DNA of 34,688 nt from Betaproteobacteria bacterium (GCA_016873935.1 VGVT01000023.1:1-34688); one strand, 5' to 3'. Positions 7,886-15,344 are shown, counted from the stretch's first letter. A program made the numbers and translations. The notes: generated from the sequence alone by a model not told the origin.

Positions 7886-9439
7886 ATGACCACCCTGCAA
7901 AGCTACGACGACCTGCCCTACGAGAGCGTGCCGATCACCGATACGCATCCGGATTACCTGGGCGCTCTGGCGCGGCTGTTCGGGGTGGAGACGGCGCCGG
8001 CGGAGGCCTGCCGGGTCCTGGAGCTGGGCTGTGCCGGCGGCGGCAACCTGGTGCCGATGGCGTTTCATCTGCCCGGCAGCCGCTTCGTCGGCATCGACCT
8101 CGCCCGCGCGCACGTCGACGAGGCGAGTGCCTGGATCAGCGAACTGGGGCTGGACAACATCCGGGTACTGCATCGCAGTGTCAGTGACGACCTCTCCGAT
8201 CTGGGGGAATTCGACTACATCCTGGCGCACGGCCTCTATTCCTGGGTGCCGCGGCCGGTGCAGGACGCGATCCTGGCGGTGTGCGCGCGCCAGCTCGCGG
8301 CCAACGGCGTGGCCTACGTCAGCTACAACACCCTGCCGGGCTGGCACGCCCGCGCCGGCCTGCGCGCCATGCTGCTGCAGCACTGCGCGGCGGGGGCGCC
8401 GGCCTCGCAGCGTCTGGCCCAGGCGCATGGCCTGTTTGATTTCCTGGAGCCCGCCCTGCGCCTGAACCCGGCCGACGACGCGCGCGGCCTGCTCGCTGAG
8501 ATCGAGTATCTGCGGCGGGCACCGCCTTCCTATGTCTATCACGAGTACCTGGAGGAGACCAACGAGCCGGTCTGGTTCGGCGAGTTCATGGCGCGTGCCG
8601 GCGCCGCTGGCCTGGATTACCTGGCCGACGCGGGCATTGCCAGCATGTTGCCGGAAACCCTGGGGCAGGAGGCCGAAGCCATGCTGGCCGGCGAGACCGA
8701 CCGCATCCGCCGCGAGCAGCTCATGGATTGCGCGCGTCTGCGCAAATTCCGCCGCACCCTGCTGGTTCGGCGTGGCGTTGGCGGCCGTGAGCGGCCCGAC
8801 CTGGAGGCGTTCCGCGGCCTGGGCTTGCACGCCGACCTGTCGCGCGCCGGAGAGATCGACCTCGCCAGCGCGACGCCCGAGGAGTTCGACCTGCCGGCGG
8901 GCGGCCACTGCGTGCTTACCCACCCTGTCGCCAAGGCCGCTGCCATGCTGCTGGCCTCGCGCTATCCCGACAGCCTGTCGTGGCCGCAGTTGCGCGCCGG
9001 CGCCGAGGACCTGCTGGCCGCGCACGGCAGCCCGCTGGCCGGCGCGGCGGAGAACGAGTCGGCCCTGCTCAGCGAGCTCTACAGCCTGGTCGCGCATCAG
9101 GCCGCCCGCGTGTCGCGGCGGGCCCAGCCGCTGGCGCTGGACGACCTGCCGACACGACCGGCCGCGCACGCTCTGGCCCGTAGCCAGGCCGGTCGCGGTC
9201 GCGTGCTGGCCTCCTCGCGCCACGTCGCGGTCGATCTGGACCCGCACGGTGCCCGCCTGGTCGCGGCGCTCGATGGCAGCCGCGATCTCGACGGGTTGAC
9301 CGCCTGGCTGTCCGACCACCTCTGCGCCGAGGGCCTGCTGCCGCCGCCGCACGCTGCGCTGCGCGACGCCGTGCACGCCCTGTTGTGGACCCTGGCGCGC
9401 GGCGGAGCGCTGTCGTCCGGCGGCGGGGAAGCGGCCTGA
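7886..9439 (+). CDS. Class I SAM methyltransferase with methyltransferase regulatory domain
   Basis: A 517-residue protein. SAM motif I is VLELGCAGGGN at residues 44-54, followed by an acidic strand end (GIDLA, 69-73), typical of Rossmann methyltransferases. The middle and C-terminal parts match the pattern of the MethyTransf_Reg family (segment YLRRAPPSYVYHEYLEETNEPVWF near 212-235), found in proteins related to protein-lysine methyltransferases, though the target is unknown. The ATG at 7886 gives the N-terminus typical of the family (YDDLPYES, then THPDYLGALA); a longer reading frame upstream is not needed. The stop codon overlaps the start of the next gene (TGATG), so the two are probably translated together. 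Confidence 0.82.
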   Translation: MTTLQSYDDLPYESVPITDTHPDYLGALARLFGVETAPAEACRVLELGCAGGGNLVPMAFHLPGSRFVGIDLARAHVDEASAWISELGLDNIRVLHRSVSDDLSDLGEFDYILAHGLYSWVPRPVQDAILAVCARQLAANGVAYVSYNTLPGWHARAGLRAMLLQHCAAGAPASQRLAQAHGLFDFLEPALRLNPADDARGLLAEIEYLRRAPPSYVYHEYLEETNEPVWFGEFMARAGAAGLDYLADAGIASMLPETLGQEAEAMLAGETDRIRREQLMDCARLRKFRRTLLVRRGVGGRERPDLEAFRGLGLHADLSRAGEIDLASATPEEFDLPAGGHCVLTHPVAKAAAMLLASRYPDSLSWPQLRAGAEDLLAAHGSPLAGAAENESALLSELYSLVAHQAARVSRRAQPLALDDLPTRPAAHALARSQAGRGRVLASSRHVAVDLDPHGARLVAALDGSRDLDGLTAWLSDHLCAEGLLPPPHAALRDAVHALLWTLARGGALSSGGGEAA

Positions 9440-10401
9440 TGCACAACCGGCGCCGCTTGTTGTGGGGCACCCTACTGCTGGGCGCGATGTTGGCGGGCGC
9501 CGTGCTGGCCTGGCGGTCCTCGTGGCCGGCGCTCGCCTACCACTGGATGAAGATGTGGCAGGGGGAACAGCGCTGGAGCGACACAGCGGTCTGGCTGCCC
9601 GCCTACCGCGTCGCCCTGGAGGCACAACCGTTGGATGGCGTTGTCGACAACGCATCCGGCCTGACCTACTGTCCGCTGTCCGACACCCTCTACACCGTCA
9701 TCAACAAGCCAGCCGGCGTCGCCGAGATCAGTCGCGACGGGCGCCTGATCCGCCACATCCCGATAAGCGGGATGAGCGATCCCGAGGGCATCAGCCATGT
9801 GCGTGACGATTTATTCGTTCTGGTGGATGAGCGCGAACAGCAGATGGTGCTGGTCAAAATCGGGCCGCGGACGACGAGGATTGATACGCGTGGCCTGCCC
9901 AGGCTCGGGCTGAGGGTGGATCTGAGCGGCAATCTCGGCTTCGAGGGGGTTTCCTGGGATCACGAGCGCAGGCGCTTGCTGGTGGTCAAGGAGAAATCCC
10001 CGCTGCGCGTGTTCGAGATCACCGGGCTGCCGGAAGTACTGTCCGGCGCCGCTTTCGACCTGCAGATACGCGAGTGGAAGCAGAGCGGCGCGCCCGGCCT
10101 GTTCATGCGCGATCTTTCCTCGCTGACCCTGCATGAGCCCACCGGCCACATGTTGCTGTTGAGCGACGAATCCCGCCTGGTGGTGGAATACGATGCCGAT
10201 GGCGAAGCGGTCAGCCTGATGCCGCTTTGGCGCGGCTGGCATGGATTGAAACGGGACGTGCCGCAGGCGGAGGGTATAGCCGTGGGGCCGGACGGCAGTC
10301 TTTATCTGATTTCCGAGCCGAACCTGTTCTACCGCTTCGAACGGACCCGGCCGGCATCCTGGCGACGGACCGCGGCGCCGTCCGCCACGGGCGGGCAATG
10401 A
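9439..10401 (+). CDS. Membrane-anchored SdiA-regulated domain protein
   Basis: A 320-residue protein with a basic N-terminus and one hydrophobic helix at about 7-26 (signal anchor or signal peptide), followed by a beta-propeller-like region. Pieces such as ASGLTYCPLSDTLYTV, ISGMSDPEGISHV, GNLGFEGVSWD and PQAEGIAVGPDGSLYLISE fit the SdiA-regulated (YjiK-type) family. These periplasmic or surface proteins have no firmly known function. Translation starts within the stop codon of the upstream methyltransferase gene, so they form an operon, and a perfect palindrome at 10403-10430 ends it. The functional tie to the methyltransferase is unknown. Confidence 0.8.
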   Translation: MHNRRRLLWGTLLLGAMLAGAVLAWRSSWPALAYHWMKMWQGEQRWSDTAVWLPAYRVALEAQPLDGVVDNASGLTYCPLSDTLYTVINKPAGVAEISRDGRLIRHIPISGMSDPEGISHVRDDLFVLVDEREQQMVLVKIGPRTTRIDTRGLPRLGLRVDLSGNLGFEGVSWDHERRRLLVVKEKSPLRVFEITGLPEVLSGAAFDLQIREWKQSGAPGLFMRDLSSLTLHEPTGHMLLLSDESRLVVEYDADGEAVSLMPLWRGWHGLKRDVPQAEGIAVGPDGSLYLISEPNLFYRFERTRPASWRRTAAPSATGGQ

Positions 10402-10402
10402 A

Positions 10403-10430
10403 AAACGGCATGCCCGCGGGCATGCCGTTT
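10403..10430. terminator. Perfect 28-bp palindrome, bidirectional terminator candidate
   Basis: The arm AAACGGCATGCCCG is followed at once by its exact reverse complement. It sits two bases after the stop of the plus-strand gene and 19 bases beyond the stop of the convergent minus-strand gene at 10450. The A-run at one end and T-run at the other fit an intrinsic terminator working in both directions, although the T-tract is short. Confidence 0.7.
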
Positions 10431-10449
10431 CGATTTACGCGGCTGATTA

Positions 10450-10800
10450 TTACAGGCCGCGCAGGCGCTTCACCGCGTGGGCCGGCTGCACGGCTTCGAC
10501 GAAGGAGAGATCGTGGGGGGTGAGCTGGCCGTACTGGCAGACTTCGCCCTCGATCACGGTGGCGGCGACAGGTTGCGCCAGGGTGGGTTGCACGGCCTCG
10601 ACGTAGGACATGTCTTCGGCGCTGAGCTGGCCCAGGTGGCAGACCTCGCCGGTGATGCCCAGCTTGGGATCGACGGCGGCGGCATTCACCGAGCGGATGG
10701 CGCTTTCGCTTTCAACGCAGTGAGTGTTGAAGGTGCTGGTCTTGCCGGCATGCACCGGCAGGGACAAGAGCGCGATGGCGATCAAAGTAAGGGTACGCAT
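10450..10800 (-). CDS. Small secreted protein with two internal repeats
   Basis: Not recognised. The 116-residue product starts with a clear signal peptide (MRTLTLIAIALLSLPVHA, cleaved near residue 18), so it is periplasmic or exported. The mature part has two repeats at residues 52-72 and 86-106 sharing the pattern GQLxxxDxSxVEAVQP, with 14 of 21 positions identical when the preceding EVC is included; the period is 34 residues. Cysteines lie at 28, 54 and 88, the last two at the same place in each repeat; there is no CxxCH heme site. An AAAGGA ribosome site precedes the ATG. An FNR/DNR-like box lies about 94 bases upstream, with TATATT (10850-10855 on the minus strand) as a possible -10. This suggests expression under oxygen limitation or NO. 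Confidence 0.8.
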   Translation of the reverse strand: MRTLTLIAIALLSLPVHAGKTSTFNTHCVESESAIRSVNAAAVDPKLGITGEVCHLGQLSAEDMSYVEAVQPTLAQPVAATVIEGEVCQYGQLTPHDLSFVEAVQPAHAVKRLRGL

Positions 10801-10886
10801 GGCATTTCCTTTCCAGGTAGTTGAAAAATACTAAATATCAGTGATTTCTAATATACCCGTGCAAATTGCTCAGGTGAGGCACAAAA

Positions 10887-10900
10887 TTGATCCATGTCAA
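10887..10900. promoter_or_regulatory. FNR/DNR-type box upstream of the secreted repeat protein
   Basis: TTGATCCATGTCAA matches TTGAT-N4-ATCAA at 9 of 10 fixed positions. It is closer to the minus-strand gene starting at 10800 (centre about 94 bases away) than to tag at 11099 (about 205 bases). With the TATATT at 10850-10855 as -10, the centre would be near -50, which is not the classical -41.5, so the true start site is uncertain. Confidence 0.65.
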
Positions 10901-11098
10901 AAAATGCGGGGTGGGCATGCGGCTTTGTCGCATCAGCAATACAGGGCACGCCGCACTTGCCGGGTGTTTATTTCTCGGGGCTGGCAGTCTCGCCGTGCAG
11001 CACAGGTTGCCGGACAATGCAGGCATGACCGTTACCGCATGTGCCTGCCGGATCACCGGACTCCTGCGCGAGCCTCCTCTATTCCGTGTGGGCCGCTC

Positions 11099-11713
11099 AT
11101 GAGCGAACCGCCGCGTTGCGCCTGGTGCGGCGCCGACCCGCTCTACCGCGACTACCACGACCGTGAATGGGGCGTGCCGCTGCACGACGAGCGCGGCCTG
11201 TTCGAATTCCTGATTCTGGAGGGGGCGCAGGCCGGCCTGTCGTGGCTCACCATCCTCCGGAAGCGGGAAGGCTACCGGCGCGCCTTCGAGCAGTTCGACG
11301 CGGAACGGGTGGCGCGCTACGGCGAGGCGGACGTGGCCCGCCTGCTGGCGGACACGGACATCGTGCGCAACCGGTTGAAGATCGAGGCGGCCATCGCCAA
11401 CGCGCGCGCCACCCTGACGGTGCGCGAGGCCTTCGGTGGCCTGGATGCCTACTTCTGGCGTTTCGTCGACGGCCGGCCGATCCAGAACGCCTGGCGCGAT
11501 CTCGGCCAGGTGCCGGCGACCACGCCGCTCTCCGACCGCATCAGCAAGGACCTGAAGCAGCGCGGCTTCAAGTTCGTCGGTTCCACCATCGTCTATGCCC
11601 ACATGCAGGCCACCGGCATGGTCAACGACCACACCGTGGAGTGTTTTCGCCATGCCGAACTGCGCACGCACGGGGGTAACCCGTCTGCGTCAGCATTCCC
11701 GCATCCACTGTGA
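11099..11713 (+). CDS. tag: DNA-3-methyladenine glycosylase I
   Basis: Tag removes 3-methyladenine from alkylated DNA to begin base excision repair in the cytoplasm. The 204-residue product has the four zinc ligands expected from the E. coli enzyme shifted by three residues: Cys7 (RCAWC), His20 (DYHDREWG), His178 and Cys182 (NDHTVECFRH). Glu41 in ILEGAQAGLSW fits the conserved active-site acidic residue. The ATG at 11099 gives the standard N-terminus RCAWCGADPLY. The secreted HExxH protein gene starts 13 bases downstream, so the two may share a transcript without an obvious functional tie. Confidence 0.95.
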   Translation: MSEPPRCAWCGADPLYRDYHDREWGVPLHDERGLFEFLILEGAQAGLSWLTILRKREGYRRAFEQFDAERVARYGEADVARLLADTDIVRNRLKIEAAIANARATLTVREAFGGLDAYFWRFVDGRPIQNAWRDLGQVPATTPLSDRISKDLKQRGFKFVGSTIVYAHMQATGMVNDHTVECFRHAELRTHGGNPSASAFPHPL

Positions 11714-11726
11714 ATCGGGAGCCACC

Positions 11727-12803
11727 ATGCGATTTTCCGTGACGCGTGTTCTGTTGATCCTGGCCCTGCTGTCGCCGCCGGCCTGGGCCGCCTGTCCGCC
11801 CCGGCCGGCGGACGTGTCGCCGCCGCCGGCGGAACGCCAGCAGGTGGACCTGGAACGCGAACTCGACGCGCCCTGGCAGGCGGGTGGCGCCATCGTCCTC
11901 TACTGCGACGCCGAGGGACGTCCCCAGGCCGGCCGCTCCTCGCATCCGCCGCGCGACGCGGCGGAGGAGCAGGCGCGCCGGGCCGAGCACTGGGCGCTGG
12001 CGCGCAAGCTGAACATGGCGAAGAAGGGCGAGGCGCATCCGCGCGGCCTGCCCCTGGCTCAGCCGCAGAGGGAACTGCTGCAACGCTTCGCCATGGCCGA
12101 TGCCGGTGCGGTGTGGCTGCGCGAGGTGGCGGACGACAGCCTGCGTCTGTTCAACAAGGGCTACCTCGACTATGACCGCGCGCTGTGGGCGCGATCCGTC
12201 AAGGCCGGCCGCATGCCGCCGCTGTCGCGGCTGCTCACCGGCAAGCTGACCGACAAGGGCTTGTTCGCCGGCGACGCCCAGGTCTTCAAGTTCTCCGGCT
12301 ACGCCGGACCCGGCGCCATGGCCCATCCCGGCGCCATCGGCCTGGGCGACGGCGGCCTGCGCTGCCAATTCCCGGCCAGCAACGAACTGGTCGATCCGCA
12401 TGCCATCCTTTCCCACGAATTCGGCCATACCCGCTACGGCGATCCCGCCAGCGGCGGCAGCCTGCTGGGCGAGGCGCGCACCGTCGAGCGTTACGAGAAT
12501 CCGGTGCGCGTGCGCAATGGCTTCGAAGCGCGCTCGGTGTATTTCGAGCGCGTCAACCAGGGCGCGCTGGAAGCGAAAAAGGACAGCCTGGTCGAGCGTC
12601 TGCTGCGCCTGGAGCGGCAGCGTGGCATTTCGGTGCAGGACCTGTCCTCGGTGGAGCGCTACCACTGTGATTGTTCCGGCCCGCTGCCCATCATCCTCGA
12701 CTGCGAGGTTCGCGAGCGCCCCGCCGGCGAGGATGCCAGCGTCCCCGCCTACGAGCACGACTGCAAGCTCAACTGGAAGCCGGAGCCGGCGCCACTGCGC
12801 TGA
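11727..12803 (+). CDS. Secreted protein with HExxH zinc-metallopeptidase motif
   Basis: A 358-residue protein with a signal peptide (VLLILALLSPPAWA, cleaved near residue 21), so it acts in the periplasm or outside the cell. The motif SHEFGHTRYG (about residues 230-239) is the HExxH zinc site of metallopeptidases. About 20 residues later ERYENPVRVRNGFEARSVYF follows, resembling the conserved ENxxRxxxGxxxRxxY stretch that I recall from M91/NleD-like effector peptidases. Two Cys-rich spots (YHCDCSG and a C-terminal HDCK) suggest disulfides. A GGGAG site precedes the ATG. The substrate is unknown; the family assignment is tentative but the zinc motif is plain. Confidence 0.72.
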   Translation: MRFSVTRVLLILALLSPPAWAACPPRPADVSPPPAERQQVDLERELDAPWQAGGAIVLYCDAEGRPQAGRSSHPPRDAAEEQARRAEHWALARKLNMAKKGEAHPRGLPLAQPQRELLQRFAMADAGAVWLREVADDSLRLFNKGYLDYDRALWARSVKAGRMPPLSRLLTGKLTDKGLFAGDAQVFKFSGYAGPGAMAHPGAIGLGDGGLRCQFPASNELVDPHAILSHEFGHTRYGDPASGGSLLGEARTVERYENPVRVRNGFEARSVYFERVNQGALEAKKDSLVERLLRLERQRGISVQDLSSVERYHCDCSGPLPIILDCEVRERPAGEDASVPAYEHDCKLNWKPEPAPLR

Positions 12804-12823
12804 ACCCCGCGCGGCGGCCGCGC

Positions 12824-12837
12824 TTGATGTCCGTCAA
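12824..12837. promoter_or_regulatory. FNR/DNR-type box upstream of nnrS
   Basis: TTGATGTCCGTCAA matches TTGAT-N4-ATCAA at 9 of 10 fixed positions. Its centre is about 63 bases before the nnrS ATG at 12894. A start site about 41 bases from the centre would fall near 12872, but the -10 there (around GACACT) is weak. The placement and the known NO-linked control of nnrS in other denitrifiers support function. Confidence 0.75.
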
Positions 12838-12893
12838 GGCCGGCCCGCCGGTCGACCCCGACACTGGCGCGTCCTCCACCACCGTCGTCCACC

Positions 12894-14108
12894 ATGCCCA
12901 GTCTCTGGTCCACCTATACCGCCGCGCCGCATCGCGTGCTTTTTCTGCCCGGTGCGGTGCAGGTCGTCCTGGTCATGCTCTGGTGGTTGCTCGACATGCA
13001 TCTGCGCGCGGCCGGCGGCGCGGGCCTGGCTGCGGGCGGGCTGCCAGGCCCCGCTCTGCATGTCTGGTGGATGCTGTATGGCTGCCTGCCCTTCTTTATC
13101 TTCGGATTTCTCTTCACCGCCATGCCCAATTGGCTGAATGGCCCGGCCATCCCGCGCCCAGCCTACGTCGCGTCCGGCCTGGCGATGAGCCTGGGCGTGC
13201 TCGGCGTGTACCTCGGCGGCATGCTGCCCGCCGCCCTGCCGGCCGGCCTCGCCCTGCACGCGGCGGGTTGGGCCGTCGCGGCGCTGGCCCTGGGCCGCAC
13301 CCTGTTGCGCGCGCCGCCACAGGACAAGCTGCATTCCGCCTTCGCCGTCGCGGCCATCGTCCTCGGCCTGCTGGGTGATCTGGCCTTCCTGGCGGCGCTG
13401 GCCGCGGACTGGACGCCAGGCCTGGCCGTGGCCGGCGCGCTGGGCTTGTGGGGTTTCCTGACCCCGATCTTCCTGGTGGTCTGCCACCGCATGATTCCCT
13501 GGTTCACCAGCCGCGTCGTCCCCAACTACGTCATGCTGCGGCCTTACGGCCCGCTCTGGCTGTTGCTGGCCGGCTGTCTGCTGCGCGGCGGGTTTGAACT
13601 GGCCGGGCGCGGCGAACTGGCCTGGCCGGTCGACCTGCTGATGGCTTTCCTGGTGTGGCGTTTTTCCGCCTGGTGGGGGCTGACGCGCGGCATCCGCCAG
13701 GTCTGGCTGCTGGCCATGCTGCACATCGCCTTCCTCTGGAGCGGCGTGGCCTTCGCCCTCTACGGTCTGGGCAGCCTGGCCGCCATCGCGGGCTTGGACT
13801 GGTCGCCGGGACAGGCGCCGGCACATGCCCTGGGCATCGGTTTTTTCGCCACCATGCTGATCGCCATGGCGTCCAGGGTGAGCCTGGGCCATTCCGGCCG
13901 CGCCTTGCAGGCCGACGCCCTCACCTGGGGTTTGTTCTGGCTCATGCAGGTGGCGGCGCTGGCGCGCGTGCTGCCGGATCTGGTTCCGGCCCTGCCGCGC
14001 TGGCCCATCGAGGCGGCCGGGCTGGTCTGGTTGCTGGGTTTCGCCGTCTGGGCGTGGCGCTATGCGCCGATGTACTGGCGGCCGCGGGTGGACGGCAAGC
14101 CGGGCTGA
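12894..14108 (+). CDS. nnrS: NnrS family heme/copper membrane protein
   Basis: NnrS proteins are inner-membrane proteins, reported to bind heme and copper, that are induced with denitrification genes and help cells withstand nitric oxide. The 404-residue sequence is almost entirely hydrophobic with about 12 helices. Family features seen are APHRVLFLPGAVQ at the N-terminus, HVWWMLYGCLPFFIFGFLFTAMPNW near residue 60, CHRMIPWFTSRVVPNY near 198, and HALGIGFFATMLIAMASRVSLGHSGR near 310, where the His residues are probable metal ligands. It has its own FNR/DNR-type box and lies left of the nir cluster, so it should be co-regulated with nitrite and NO reduction. Confidence 0.92.
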   Translation: MPSLWSTYTAAPHRVLFLPGAVQVVLVMLWWLLDMHLRAAGGAGLAAGGLPGPALHVWWMLYGCLPFFIFGFLFTAMPNWLNGPAIPRPAYVASGLAMSLGVLGVYLGGMLPAALPAGLALHAAGWAVAALALGRTLLRAPPQDKLHSAFAVAAIVLGLLGDLAFLAALAADWTPGLAVAGALGLWGFLTPIFLVVCHRMIPWFTSRVVPNYVMLRPYGPLWLLLAGCLLRGGFELAGRGELAWPVDLLMAFLVWRFSAWWGLTRGIRQVWLLAMLHIAFLWSGVAFALYGLGSLAAIAGLDWSPGQAPAHALGIGFFATMLIAMASRVSLGHSGRALQADALTWGLFWLMQVAALARVLPDLVPALPRWPIEAAGLVWLLGFAVWAWRYAPMYWRPRVDGKPG

Positions 14109-14116
14109 GGCGGCCG

Positions 14117-14529
14117 TCAGGCGGGCAGCAGCGGTGTCGCTTCCGCCGCGCGCACCAGGTGCAGGTGCGTGCGTTCGTCAACGTTGCGGGTGGCGAACAG
14201 GGCCTCGGCGCGGGGCCGCAGGGCATCCGGGTCGGCGGCCGCGAGCACCAGGCGGAAGCGGTGGAAGCCCAGGGCGTCGCGCTGTTCCAGGCCCTCCTGC
14301 AGCCAGCCCGCGAGCACTCTCTCCGGGTCCTCTTCCCGTGCGCAGACGCGGACATGCACCAGCAGGCGGCGCCGACGCTGAGCACGGTGGGGCCGCCCGG
14401 CCACCGCTCGATGTCGAGCTTCGCCAGCAGTTCGTCGGGACAGCCGCAGCCCAGGCGCTCACGTACGAAAGCGCGCGCGAAGGCGAACGGATCCGGGCTT
14501 GCGCCGGATTGCGGGGAGGTCGCGTGCAT
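14117..14529 (-). pseudogene. Frameshifted small gene, (2Fe-2S) ferredoxin-like
   Basis: Two minus-strand reading frames join into one plausible protein if a single base is added near 14365-14375. The first part starts at the ATG at 14529 (MHATSPQ, then FVRERLGCGCPDELLAKLDIERWPG), and the second reads RLLVHVRVCAREEDPERVL and ends LVRAAEATPLLPA at 14117. The span of 413 bases becomes 414, exactly 138 codons, when one base is inserted. The CGCPDE spot and the second cysteine loosely recall ferredoxin-like proteins, but I do not recognise the family with confidence. It may be a true pseudogene or a sequencing or assembly error in a GC-rich run (GGCGCCGCC). It is convergent with nnrS. Confidence 0.6.
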
Positions 14530-14637
14530 GCCGCCATGGTGCCGTCGCGCAAGGTGCGCGGCAAGCGGCGGCGGAGGGCCGGCGGGCCCGCAAGTTTTTT
14601 GCGCGGTTGCCGATAAGCCCGGCAGGAGGACACGAAC

Positions 14638-15153
14638 ATGCATGATGTGGAAGCACTGCGCCGGGACATCGTCGGCATGGTCGACGAACTGCGTTCGGCC
14701 ATCGAGGACATCGGCGACGGCGGCATGCCGGAAGCGAATGTGGTCAGCAACGCCCGCGACCGCCTGCGTTACATCTCGGCGCTTACCGAGCAGGCGGCGG
14801 GACGCAGCCTGAACGCGGCGGAAGCCATCGCCGACCGCCTGCATGCCCAGCGCGCGCGCGCCGAGGCCCTCATGGGCAGGACGCGATCGCCGGCGCTGCG
14901 AGCTTTCCTCGCCGAATTGCGCGAGGAGCACGAACTCAGCGCCGCCGACACCAGCGAGATCATCCAGGCCCAGGCCTTCCAGGATCTGGTCGGCCAGGTG
15001 GTGAACAAGCTGATGGTGACGGTGCAGAAAATGGAGGATGGCCTTGTCCACCTGCTGCTGGATGACGAGCCCGATCCCGGACTCCTGGCCGGTCCAGCCG
15101 TCACGCCGCGGGCGGCGATTTCCCAGGACGACGTCGATAGCCTGTTCGACTGA
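14638..15153 (+). CDS. CheZ-like protein phosphatase
   Basis: CheZ removes phosphate from the response regulator CheY and resets flagellar signalling. The 171-residue helical protein contains AQAFQDLVGQVV at 111-122, matching the catalytic AQDFQDLTGQVI of CheZ; Asp116 and Gln120 correspond to catalytic D143 and Q147 of the E. coli enzyme. The C-terminal SQDDVDSLFD resembles the CheZ tail that docks on CheY. It is shorter than E. coli CheZ (214 residues). CAGGAGG precedes the ATG. No cheY or other chemotaxis gene is nearby; instead it sits between nnrS and the nir cluster, so it may act on a different receiver-domain protein. Confidence 0.82.
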   Translation: MHDVEALRRDIVGMVDELRSAIEDIGDGGMPEANVVSNARDRLRYISALTEQAAGRSLNAAEAIADRLHAQRARAEALMGRTRSPALRAFLAELREEHELSAADTSEIIQAQAFQDLVGQVVNKLMVTVQKMEDGLVHLLLDDEPDPGLLAGPAVTPRAAISQDDVDSLFD

Positions 15154-15156
15154 GAC

Positions 15157-15174
15157 GGCGGGGGGTCACCCGCC
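15157..15174. terminator. Hairpin between convergent cheZ-like gene and small membrane protein
   Basis: GGCGGG (15157-15162) and CCCGCC (15169-15174) form a 6-bp stem with a 6-base loop in the short gap between two convergent genes. There is no clear T-run on either side, so it is a modest terminator candidate. Confidence 0.4.
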
Positions 15175-15186
15175 ATCCCGGTTTAC

Positions 15187-15294
15187 TCAAACCACGGTGA
15201 ACAGGTAGAGCATGCCGAAGTGAAAGACGATGAAGAGGACCACACCGTAGAAGACGGCGGCGTTTTCGCTTTTCTCGAAGGCTTTTTGCAACAT
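15187..15294 (-). CDS. 35-residue single-span membrane protein
   Basis: Not recognised. The product starts MLQKAFEKSENAAV and continues as one hydrophobic helix (about residues 12-35, with FYGVVLFIVFHFGMLYLF), which fits a single-pass inner-membrane protein with a short charged cytoplasmic start. A GGAG site lies eight bases before the ATG. It is the last gene in the direction of the nir operon, 124 bases after the nirN stop. It also has its own FNR/DNR-type box at 15403-15416 and a hairpin in its leader. Its size recalls small accessory subunits of respiratory enzymes such as CcoQ-type proteins, but no homology is claimed. The ribosome site, codon-like composition and dedicated regulatory site argue that it is a real gene. 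Confidence 0.7.
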   Translation of the reverse strand: MLQKAFEKSENAAVFYGVVLFIVFHFGMLYLFTVV

Positions 15295-15322
15295 GGCGAT
15301 TCTCCAGAGGGTTGGGGGGTTA

Positions 15323-15344
15323 AGAGCCTACTGAAATAGGCTCT
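15323..15344 (-). other. Hairpin in the leader of the 35-residue gene
   Basis: AGAGCCTA (15323-15330) and TAGGCTCT (15337-15344) form a perfect 8-bp stem with a CTGAAA loop on the plus strand. It lies between the box at 15403 and the small gene start at 15294. Without a T-run after it on the minus strand, it could stop or process read-through RNA from nirN, or stabilise the small-gene message. Confidence 0.5.

Noticed and set aside
10887-11102. Possible small gene ending in a 4-base overlap with the tag start
   Set aside because: The overlap and a GGGGTGG are tempting, but the product has no recognisable features and the start would lie within or next to the FNR/DNR box.
15323-15344. Riboswitch or classical attenuator in the leader of the 35-residue gene
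   Set aside because: Only one short stem is present, with no conserved aptamer-like structure, no alternative pairing and no T-run.
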